From: Podaxis mareebaensis
Lineage: Eukaryota > Basidiomycota > Agaricomycetes > Agaricales > Agaricaceae
Direction: 5' to 3'
Length of the DNA: 24,417 nucleotides
Assembly: GCA_018524725.1 (NCBI GenBank)
Contig: JAEUWP010000338.1
Location: 1 to 24,417, forward strand
The first letter of the stretch is position 1, and each line of letters starts with the position of its first letter. The notes beneath the pieces were generated by a model. It was not told where the DNA came from. It did not search any database and saw only the letters and a list, made by a program, of their open reading frames with translations. Positions 10,039 through 20,002 of the stretch are shown in pieces. A program made the position numbers and the translations under genes.

Positions 10039-13000
10039 TGTACAAAAGAATTAGTCTACTGTCAAGTTTCTTTTAAGTTCTCCTTTACTTAAAGATGTTC
10101 ATGTTCTATGTTTACAAGACCCTGCTTTCAAATTCATCTGCAGTGTTCCATCCACATCGACCTCTGAAGGAGATCAGATGGAGGGACCCCCTATTCATAA
10201 AGATTGGCTTCTCCTTCATGACCAATCCATTCTGAAACCCTGTGTTCTCATATATGTATGCAACTTTCTTCGATCCCTAAACCCAATCATACATTCAAAT
10301 ATTATATCATCACCCGATTTTCAACTTTTTTCCCTTTCCATTCCTAACAAACAATACTTTCTGAATTGTTATTTCAAAACACATGACTCTTCATCAATTG
10401 ATTATTTAGAATCATGTATTCACTCCTTTCCCAACAACATTTGCTTTGCAGGGGGGGACTTCAACACAAGATCCCCTGATTGAGACCACAATGCATCGCA
10501 TCACTCAGCACATGCAGATCTTCTCATGGATATCATGGACACAATCAGACTTACCAGATCTACTCCAGTTCAATATTCACCCACCCACTTCCCTGATGAC
10601 CTGAATAAATCTGCAATGGTGATCGACTTAATCTTCACCACATCCCCAGAAGGCCTCCCTGCCCCTACCCATTCATATTGACATGATTGGAGATCCAGAT
10701 CTGATTATATCCCCCTCCATGTGCATATCCCTGTATCTTCGCTTGCTCACCCTATAATAACCAAGTGCACTATTCCTAGAGATTCAGAAGAAGAAGCAAC
10801 CTTCCTGTCTAACTGTTCTAGACACCTTAAATCTATTCCCTCCATCTTCACTTCTTCAGAAGATGTCAATAAGTATGCTGCTTCCATCTTCAATATCATT
10901 TCAGAAGAATGGAATGTGAACACTGTTGAAGTCAAAATTTGCTGGTGATCTAAACCCTGGTGGAACAACCAATGCTCAGATGCCCTACATGCATTCAATT
11001 CTCACAGAACCAAGTGCAACTGGACAAACTTCAGATATACCACTAGGAAAGTCAAAAGAGCTTTCTTTGATCTTAAAATCCTAGAAATCTCAAGGGAAAA
11101 ATGGCATCCTTGGGATTTGGTGTCCTGGGTAAAAAAGTGCAACCTTCCCCCTTCCCAATCCATCCTTCACAAAGGACAGCCATGTGATGAACCAGAAAGC
11201 CTATGGAGAGCACTTGATGAAACATACAATGTGGCATCTAATCAGCCAGTCAATCTCAACACAGCCACTTTCACTCCAGAACAGAAAGAATGATCATGGC
11301 CTCCCTTCTCAACCAGGGAATTAATGGATGCCCTAGCTCTATGTGCTAACTCCTCTGTCCCAGGCCCAGATCATCTCACTTGGGCCCATATCAAATTCCT
11401 TATGGCAGATGACAACCTAAAGTCAAATTTCACTACTTTTGCCTCTCCATGCATCCAATTCCACACATGGCCAGAATATTTTAAAATGTCCACTTCAGTT
11501 ATCATCCCCAAACCAAATAAACCTCACTATTCGATGCCAAAAATGTTCTGACCCATCATCCTCCTAAATACCTTGGGCAAGTTAATTGAAAAGATGATAT
11601 CCAATTGTCTTCAATTTGAGTCTACTCAATTTGACCTTGTCCATCCATTACAATTTGGGGGCATCATTCATCAATCCACAGAGGATGCAGGAGTTTTCAT
11701 CACCCACATGGTCTGATCCAGATGGAAAAAGAACTTGAAGATGAGTGTCCTCACTTTTGACATCACTCAATTCTTCCCTTCTATTAATCATTCTCTTTTA
11801 ATCAAAATTCTTAAGAGACATGGTTTTCACTTGTCAATAGTTTCCTTTTTCTCAAACTATCTCATTAACTGTTTCACTACATATTCTTGTCATAATGAAT
11901 CATCTCCTCCATTCCCTGCTTCTGTAGATGTAGGCCAAGGATCCACACTTTCACCCATTCTCACTGCTCTTTACCTTTCTCCATTCATACACAAATTTTC
12001 TAATGATGCTCAGTGTAAACTACTCTCTTTCATAGATGATGGACTCATAATTGTACAATCAGACTCATTCCATACCAATTGTAGATTACTTGCTTCTGTG
12101 TACCTCAGTTGTGAACAATTACTAATGTCAATGGGCCTCACTCTTGAACATGACAAGACAGGGGCTTTCCATTTCTCCAACTACCCATGGGTGGAACCTG
12201 ACCCCCACATTGTCATCAGTCACCCAACAGACAGCCAACTCATCTTCAAGCCCAAGCATCACTTACAATACTTGGGCTTCTATTTTGATCAGGCACTATC
12301 ATTCAAGGAACACATCTGATATTACTCCACTAAAGCACTCTCTACTGTCAAGTGCATGCATCTCCTTGGAAATTCCATCTAAGGTCTATCCCCTTTACAC
12401 AAACGCCTTCTCTACAGGTCTTGCATAGTACCCATAGCCATCTATGGATTCTGTTTATGGTTTAACTGAAATGGCTGATACAAAGGCCTTATCAAATAAC
12501 TCCAACAAATGCAATAGTCTACAGCACTTTGGATCACCAGAGCATTTTGCACTACACCCATGGGTGGAGTTGAGGCTATCATTGGTCTCATCCCTATCCA
12601 ACTTCACTTATTCAAGCTTGCCAAACAATGCTCCCTCCATTTCCAAACCCTCCCCCCTTCCCACCCCCTCAAAATCCTCACATGTGATGTTGACCCCCTT
12701 GATGCATGCTCTACCAAAACTCGATCTATAGCACTAGACTTTGTGTCTGACACCCAACTCATCTCAGATCAGTTTAACTGCCTTCATCCTAGTGCCAAGC
12801 TGGATCAACATCTAGTTGACCACTTTGACCCTCAAATCCATTTCCACCAATGCCCTACCCCTGCTGACAATAATATAAAAGCTTGATATATCCAATCTCT
12901 TAACATAGCTAGGGACTCCTCCTTTTCTTCTCCTGTTTCATTAGTTGTCTCCTCTGATGGTTCTGTTCCCCTAAATCTGCAGCTCTCCACTACTTCTGCT

Positions 13001-13867
13001 TTCCTTGTTTTTGGCTCCTCTGCTTCAGACATCCTTTCCTCTTCTATTCACCCCTGTGGGGAAGTAATCTCTTCTGATTCTGAATTGTATGCTATCTGTC
13101 TCAGTCTCTTCTCCTCTATCTCTCTTGCTATATCTTGTAACTGTTCTTCTATTTCTTTCTTTATGGATTCTATATCTTCTGCAAAATTACTTTTTGACTA
13201 TGGCCCCCACAGTGCTCACAAGGACACTCTAGCAGTCATACCTCTCCTCCAAGAGTGGCTGTCCTCCTCCCCCCTCAATAATATCCACTTCTGGTCTGTT
13301 CCTTCATTGGAAAAATGGTCAATTCACTTCCAAGTGCACAACCTTGCCAAATCACTGCATATACCCAACAACCCACGGTTCCCCATCTGCACCTCTCTAG
13401 GATTTGTTCACAATCATTACACCAACAAATGCCTTGCTCTTTGGAGGCAAAAGATGAACATCCCCAGATATTGAGGCCATAATTGGCTTCCTCTTACCAA
13501 CTCCATGGATCAACCTCTGGAACCCAAATATGCCAACAGTGGCACCTGGCTTTCATTGGGCCTTGGTGCAGATCCCAACCTATGCACGTGCTTTACTTGC
13601 TGCATAACTGACCATGCACCTATCAGTGCCTTCAAACAGCACTTCTTCCCAGGGTGCTACATCACCTCCTGCCCATGCAGTGAAGAACTTGAAACAAGGG
13701 ATCACATCATCCACCACTGTCCCTGCTATCATCAGCCTTATGGCATTCATATGAATATCTTTTGGCTCATCAAGCTTCTACACAAAAACCCAGCAGCATT
13801 CTCATTTGCTGACCAGATACAAGGACCAATTACATTTGAGGATTACAACACTCAACGGCTTACTTGA
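10038..13867 (+). pseudogene. LINE ORF2: endonuclease, reverse transcriptase, RNase H (decayed)
   Basis: The likely start is the ATG in TAATG at 10038, needing one early frameshift near 10070. The endonuclease spans about 10080-10760, with LCLQDPAF, the catalytic GGDFN at 10451-10465 and SDY at 10700-10708 where SDH is usual. The RT lies at about 11300-12320: SSVPGPDHLTWAHIKF, SVIIPKPNK, VLTFDITQFFPSINHSLL, GQGSTLSPILTALYLS and the catalytic FIDDG at 12029-12043. A thumb-like region follows (VPIAIYGFCLWF, LWITRAFCTTPMGGVEAI). RNase H is at about 12900-13330, with VSSDGS, SDSELYAI and MDSISS carrying acidic residues. The end has CPCSEELETRDHIIHHC, a Cys/His motif common after RNase H in these LINEs. 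Frameshifts near 12320 and 12890 and several stops (mostly TGA) abolish function. Confidence 0.88.
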
Positions 13868-14212
13868 TGAGAGAGGCTGGCTTTACATAGTGCTCCAGAC
13901 ATTCACTAAAAGGTCTTTTCCTTTTCTCTCTCATTTATACATGCTTGCCTCTAGCTAGCTCCATTTCTCCTCTCCCTCTTCATCTTTATCTCTTTTCTCT
14001 CTCTCTGTTTGATTGGCTGTACATCATACCTTGTGTTGGTTGCCTCATCACTAGCTCCCTCACTCCCCTCTCTCATTCTCCTTCTATTTTCTCTCTCTCT
14101 TTTTCTTTCTCTTGTCTGTAAGTTTCAGTTCTTGGGACTGCTATCATGCACCTGTTTGTAGTAGCTAGTCTATTGCAATAAATGTTGATTTAAAAAAAAA
14201 AAAAAAAAAAAG
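13868..14212 (+). other. LINE 3' UTR and poly(A) tail
   Basis: After the ORF2 stop come about 320 bases rich in CT runs, then TCTATTGCAATAAATG and a poly(A) run at 14192-14211. AATAAA at 14177-14182 could act as a polyadenylation signal. The last 100 bases match, in reverse, the short LINE tail at 23738-23840. Confidence 0.8.
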
Positions 14213-14225
14213 ACACCAAGAGGAG
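14213..14225. repeat. Right target-site duplication of the full-length LINE
   Basis: This is an exact copy of 7259-7271, directly after the poly(A) tail. It restores the reading frame of the interrupted coiled-coil gene. Confidence 0.93.
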
Positions 14226-16113
14226 GAATGTAAATGTTGCAAGGAAGAAGAATGCTGATGCCACAGAGTTGAAGCTCATCTGTAAGCACAAAGTAGGTAC
14301 TGTTGCATCCTCATTTATTACCTTACTGATTTTTGGTGTTTGTTAGAGGCAACCTCTCTACCTGCTGCCATGTAGGCAGCAGCCAGTACAGGTAGGCTTT
14401 TTGCCTCTTCCCTGGAGATGTTTGGTAGGGAAAAAACATTTTCTATATCAAATAATATTCTGAATATCTTTTCCAGGGCTGTCTCTCATGATCCTGGCTC
14501 CACCCCCTACTCTAAAAATGGGGCCTTCTCATCAGCTGTCTATCCCTCAGAGTAAGCATTTCATTTCTCTAAAATTTCCCAAAGTTCATCTACTGATTCT
14601 TTCTTTAATTCTAGCTCCCAAGCCTAGGAAGAAGCACCAACTTCTTCAAGCCCCCAAGATTGGAGACCCTCCTCACAAGGAAATCTCTTCTGGGGAGTTT
14701 TATCATCCTTCCCTGACCCCTAGCATCTTGCCTTCCCCATGTCCCAAGAAGTGGTCCCATGGCAAAACATTATTGCATCCTTCTAAGGTTGCTAAAACTG
14801 CTAGCTCCCAAGATGCTGGTTCTAAGCACCACAAGGAGACTGGCAAGCCCAAGGGTAAGGGCAAGGGCAGAGATACTGCCCCCAAGCCAGGTAACATCTC
14901 TTAGTTGTTTTAAGCTACTCCTTTACTGACATCTGGGAATTTTACTCCAGTACTGTGTACCAATGATCATTTGGTACATGAGCACAGCATGGTCACATCT
15001 TACTGGTGGCTTCATCCTGCTGGTAAGTTCTTTACCCTCCCTCACATTGAGGAAAAGGTAAGTGTTTTCCTCACTATCTCTTTACTAGCTCTGAGTTTCT
15101 TTCAGGGGCCTATGTGGGATGAGAACCCAAAGTGCCCCAACTGCATCCATAGCTGGGTGCCTTGTACCCACAAGCCCTTGTCCTCAGATGACAAGGATAA
15201 GGAAAAGGACCCCAATAATCCCATCATGTGTCCTTTGGAGGTCACTACCAAGTGGGTCCCTTATGAGCTATGCCAGGCCAAAAGGCAACCCCACTGCAGT
15301 CATGCTAAGCCCCCAGCTCTGGTCCAAAACCTCACAGAGATGCTCCATATAGGTACCATTTCCAGTGAGCATTGTAAGTTTTTTATAATTCTGATGGCTT
15401 CTGAATACTTGATTCTAACTTAACTTCTAGATCTTTGAAACTGCCTTCACAGCTTGAGTGTCACTTGGACACAAGTCCAGGCTCTCAAGCTGCAACATCA
15501 CCTGGCCATTTCCAGTTACCAAGTGCAACTCAGTGAGTTCACTTTGGACTTAGTAATGGCAGAGAAATACCATAGCCACAACCCCAACTATTGGGTAGAG
15601 GCTGGCCTTGTGGATCACCAAGTGCAAGTGGACTGGCTATTCCAGCTAGCTTGCAAGTGCCTGGTGGACCCTGATATTGATATGGGGGCTCCCAAGTCCT
15701 CTGCACATCTCTATATGGTGCAGGGTCATCTCAAGGAGTACCTCTATACAGCAATAGGGGCCAAACCAGCCATCTGGCCTGAGCTCCCTGCTGCTCCTAC
15801 TTGGTTGGACTGACATCAAATGGCTAGGGAATGTGCAGGGATGTCACCTATCCCAGAAGAACTGCTTTGCAAGGAAGGACCCAGTGAAGTCCCTGAAGAT
15901 GTCTCCATGGTAAAGCCTTGTGAGAATCAATCACCCTTGGCTCCTTCTGTTCCAAGACAATCCCCTTTGCCTGTCAAGGTTCCTTCTCCTGGCAAGTCCT
16001 CATCTTTGTTGGGTTTGTCCTCCAGCTCTTGCATGTCATCTCCTTCTGGTCCTGGATCCCCTGCATCTGAATCTGAGGAGTCATCTGAGGGGGAGCCCCT
16101 GGCTGAGAAGTAG
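14226..16113 (+). pseudogene. 3' part of the unrecognised multi-exon gene: cysteine cluster and Ser/Pro-rich tail
   Basis: The coiled-coil frame resumes as ECKCCKEEEC and then breaks into exons separated by convincing GT-AG introns: 14552-14614 (63 nt), 14891-14950 (60 nt), 15058-15105 (48 nt) and 15374-15430 (57 nt), with less certain ones near 14290-14480. Exon products include a Lys/Pro-rich stretch (SKHHKETGKPKGKGKGRD), then a cysteine group WDENPKCPNCIHSWVPC with more Cys/His after it (about 15115-15320), spaced CX2CX6C like half of a fungal Zn-cluster. A helical region follows (VQALKLQHHLAISSYQVQL, MAEKYHSHNPNYWVEAGL), then a Ser/Pro-rich acidic tail ending SEGEPLAEK at 16113. A stop at 15811-15813 (TGA) breaks it. 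Introns argue against a retrotransposon gag. A host gene family or DNA-transposon protein fits better. The function is unknown. Confidence 0.6.
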
Positions 16114-16619
16114 GGCATATCTGTTGTGGTCATTTTGCATGAATTCTTCTGATCTTTTGGAATTTTTTGAACTTTGTTATTCTGCTGCTTTGTGTAACTA
16201 GAGACTTGTTTCTATACCTAGGGTATCAACCTTAGGTTTGTTCTCTCTTAGTTACCATTAATCTCTTGTTCTGTGTAGTTAGAAACTTGTGTCTTAGTTT
16301 CTTAACTACAAATTTTGTTGTCTGATAAATCTACAGTCTTAATATAATGACCATTTCCCTGGAATCCTCACATGATCTTAAGTCCAGGCCTCTGCCTTTA
16401 TTACTAATTGAGAGACTCCACTTCTATGAAAAGTCCTCTATGATAGGGTCTCCATGATGATATGAATCTGACCCTATTGATGAGAGTCATCTTTATTGAT
16501 CTGTTGGAGAGCCTTGCTACTGTAAATGGGTATCTTCCTTCATCAGGATCCATTATTGGTTGCACCAAAAAAATCCACTTCAAGTCTCTGAATGTGGTTT
16601 ACTGAGTTGCTGAACTCCT
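16114..16619. other. Spacer without a recognisable gene
   Basis: T-rich sequence follows the Ser/Pro-rich tail and looks like a 3' flank. It has repeated wording around TTAGTTACC / TAGTTAGAAAC / TAGTTTCTTAAC but no supported reading frame on either strand. It ends where the gypsy gag-like frame becomes readable. Confidence 0.5.
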
Positions 16620-18523
16620 TATTTCTCCCCTCCACTAATAGATGACATCCTTGTCTTTCTAGCTAGCTTGTGGAGTGACTTCCATTATAATGATTACACA
16701 TCACCTAACTACAGGCATTGTGCTGAAGTAGAGGAAGGAGTTGGTATAAAAGAAATACTTGTGAGATTTGTGGGTAATGAAATTAAGCTGACACAGAAAG
16801 AATTGTTAGCTGTCACACCAAAAATCAGAGAAGTGTGCAAAGATATTATCAGTAAGAAAAGAGTTCCTGCTAGTGTGGCCAATTCTTTAGAAATAGAAGA
16901 AGAACCTGAACAGCAGGTTCCTCAAGAGCAGCAGTTTGTTGCAGTAAATACACTAGTAGCACCAGTAAAAGTCTGTGAATCAGGTATCAACCTTATGGGT
17001 CAACCAGTCCAGACCTGGAAAATTAAAGATTCAGTCATGCAGTATCTAGAGAGTTTACCCTATGATGATAGCAAAAAGCAAGTATTTACTGTAACTAAAG
17101 ATGACCTAGTAATGGCCAAAGATATGGCTGCACTATGCATCATTCCAGCCCTAGTCAACAGGCTTAAAGAAGAAGAAGCCTTACTAGATAGTGGCTCACA
17201 GATAGTCTCCATGTTGCAAGATGCAGCTAGTGACTGCAAGTTAGCTTGGGATCCCAAGTTAACCATAAACATGCAGAGTGCAAATGGACAGATAACTAGG
17301 GCTTGTGGCCTAGCTAAGAATGTTCCATTTACATTCAGAAATGTTACAGTACATTTACAAGTACATGTGATGGAGGAAGCTCCTTATTGTGTACTACTAG
17401 GCAGACTATTTGATGTTATAACTGAGAGTTGTGTTGTGAACTCAGTTGAGGGTAGTCAGTATATTAGTATCACTGACCCCAATACAAAGGAGAGGACAGC
17501 TCTTGTGATGTATGCTAGGGGACAACTACCTCACATCAAAGAACAAAATTTTTAGAGGACCTTGATGAAGTTGAGAATGGGACTGAAGGAGAGGTTGCAT
17601 GTGTCATCTCACTTGGAAAAGATAGTCAGCCCTACATCAGTGAGATCACCAGGATCTCTGTGAGCAAGATGAGAGAAGATGAAGTTAATTTACTTTATCT
17701 TATTAAAAGTTTGGAAGACTCTAATCTACCAGAAAAGAAGGTCTTTCAACAGTATATTCAGTCAGAAAATATGGGACCTGCTGGACCATCAGCAGTTATT
17801 GCAGTAACCCCAGTAGACAGTCCATGGACCCAGAATGACACTGCTTTATGCTTTGTGAAGAAGTACAAACCAGTAGCATTAAAAGTTAAACCAGTACTTG
17901 GAGAGTTGCCAGAGAAGTTTTGGATCACTTGAGAAATTAAAGGAGATCCCCTAGCCAATCTGCCAGTACTTCCTGTACAGCCACCAGAATTCCAACCCAA
18001 GGGCTGCTACACAGAAGATCATATGTGTAAGATGGACATGGGGCATGGATCAGAGTTTCTCACTACAGAAGAGCAGAAGCTTATGCATTGGTTAATAGCC
18101 AAACATAATGAAGCTTTCACATGGGATGACACAGAACATGGAAAGTTCAAGGAGGAATATTTCCCTCCTATAGAAATTCCAACAATAGCCCATACACCCA
18201 TACACCATGGGTAGAAAAACATTTCAGAATACCCCCAGCTATCTATGATGAAGTATGTAAAATCATCAGATGAAAGATTGACATGGGAGTATATGAACCA
18301 CCAAACTCCTCCTACAGGTCATGATGGTTCTGTGTAGTTAAAAAGGACAGAAAAAGTCTTAGATTGGTTCATAGTCTGGAGCCACTTAATTGAGTAACAA
18401 TAGCACACTCAGGTTTGCCTCCAGCTACAGAAGAATTGGCAATGCACTTTGCAGGTTGTACATATAACAGTGTATTAGATTTGTATATTGGTTATGATGA
18501 GTGACAGTTAGCAGAATTGTTGC
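16620..18523 (+). pseudogene. Second Ty3/gypsy fragment: gag end, aspartic protease, RT start
   Basis: The frame becomes readable just before 16668 and is open to 17555. It contains KEILVRFVGNEIKLTQKELL, a conserved helical region before the protease, then the protease with ALLDSGSQIVSM at about 17180-17215 (DSG catalytic motif) and APYCVLLGRLFDV, the usual C-terminal part. A one-base shift in the T run at 17548-17552 moves the frame. It continues through the linker (NLPVLPVQPPEF, AFTWDDTEHGKF, EEYFPPIEIPTIAHTP), and an 8-bp tandem duplication near 18190-18207 shifts it again. RT follows with YEPPNSSYRS, WFCVVKKDRKSLRLVHSLEP, HSGLPPATEELAMHFAG and LDLYIGYDE. It stops at LTR B before the catalytic Asp pair. 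Four stops in the RT are TGA. This is a different gypsy lineage from the chromovirus at 1151-3678. Confidence 0.9.
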
Positions 18524-20002
18524 TGTTATGGCCTAAACTGTTTTCAGTCATAAAAGCAGTACCTAGGTTATAATACAAATTGAATTTTATGGCTAGAATA
18601 ACAGACTATGAACCCACACTAGAAGAAACCTCAGCACCTCATGAGGATCAATCCAGTAATATATTCTAGGCACCTAGATCAGGAAAACTGTACCAACTAG
18701 ACACATCCATACACCATTGATTCAGTATCATTACTGAAGTCAGGACTATATTACTGAGGATTATTCATCAACCACATCCTCACAAGGATCCTTTCTTGTG
18801 TGAGTGACACTAGGGATTATCTTGTTCAGTAGTATGCTTAGCTGCCACTATGTACCAAAAGACCTAGATCAGCTATGAACTCAGCAGATGAAGTCCAAGT
18901 CAGAAGAAAGACTACCCAACTAAGGGATCAACATGTCATCTCAGAAAAAGTGATTCATTGACCTTGTGAAGACACCAAAACCATGTGACTCATTAACAGT
19001 CAGTGATACAAATCAGCTTAGTGAGAAATGCAGAGAATGAAGATTCATAATACTATTAAGTCAGTAGTGATGAATGGTATTACACATACAGTAGATTTGG
19101 TCAGCAAAAGCTGATAAATATCATACACACATACTGTATCAGTCAATGTGTCCAGTAGAAACACATACACATTCACTACCAGAACACCCTATTGGACAGA
19201 GAACAATGTAGATTATAAATTATATGACTCTGTACTTGTATGCATAATCCTTTGTTGAGTCAGAATATTGTAACATTAGATTGTAATCACTCCTCAACCT
19301 ATAATATAAAATCCCCTTGATGACATGAGGTGAAGCAAGGGAATTCCTGCTGAGCTTCACTTAGAGGGTTGTTGACTATTTGATGATCACTGAGTGATAG
19401 TTAAGCATTTATAGGAGTTTTCTTCAGTCAACATGACCTACTAGTGAGAGCCAGAACAAAGACCCAGTAGTTCCCCCAGAAGTTTCCATAAGTTGAGAAT
19501 CAGAAGTTAGCCTTAGCAGGGTTAACTAGGAGTACATCACAGCTGTGTATCACCAGTCAGAGCACTCATTGGTACAAGTTGGTATATTTCTAGTAGTAGC
19601 GAGGGATTGCTCTTGCTACCTTCAGTTCTTTGGTACTTGTGTATCATAGTGACACTATGTCAGAGACTTGTCAATTTAAGAACAAACAGTCTAGTTCAGT
19701 CTTGAACTAGGAAATTGCTAGGACCACCCTGCAACAGCACACAGAAATCCTTGCATGAAGCAAAGATAGTACCAAGCACATACACATTCCCCCACTCCTT
19801 CGCAACTCTTGTTACCCCTTTAACATTCCTAGTGAGCATTTCAATCTTGTGTTACTTTACTATCTCTTTCTTTTCTGAATCAGAGTCCCCCACAAACTTG
19901 CTAGGGTGTGGCTTTTGGTAATACTATTTTATATTTCATTTCACACTATACCTGTTATTTGTTATATTCTATAGTATTCCATTTACTGCCCCATCACCAA
20001 CA
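18524..20002 (+). mobile_element. LTR B: long terminal repeat, plus orientation
   Basis: It begins TGTTATGGCCTAAACTG and ends CCCCATCACCAACA, and is a diverged inverted copy of LTR A. Its left neighbour is a gypsy RT cut in mid-domain and its right neighbour is a minus-strand LINE ORF1. There is no polypurine tract before it and no matching 5-bp duplication (TTTGC-like left flank, ATGTG right). It therefore looks like a solo or recombinant LTR and not one end of an intact element. The segment contains no convincing ORF. Confidence 0.83.

Larger units (their letters stand above)
7272..14212 (+). mobile_element. Full-length Tad1-like LINE (non-LTR retrotransposon), decayed
   Basis: The 6.94-kb element lies between perfect 13-bp direct repeats. 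It has an 89-bp leader, ORF1 with three CCHC knuckles (7361-10038), ORF2 with an AP-like endonuclease, reverse transcriptase, RNase H and a C-terminal cysteine/histidine motif (10038-13867), a pyrimidine-rich 3' UTR and a poly(A) run at 14192-14211. The order ORF1 with knuckles, endonuclease, RT, RNase H fits fungal Tad1/I-group LINEs. The full length at the 5' end is supported by the fact that the leader precedes the first ATG and the target duplication is immediately adjacent. The element is dead: frameshifts and TGA stops occur throughout. It split the coiled-coil gene on the same strand. Confidence 0.92.

Noticed and set aside
16638..16658. IDDILVF, similar to an RT catalytic motif
   Set aside because: No other RT motif lies around it, and the frame leads directly into gag-like sequence of the second gypsy element, so it is probably chance.
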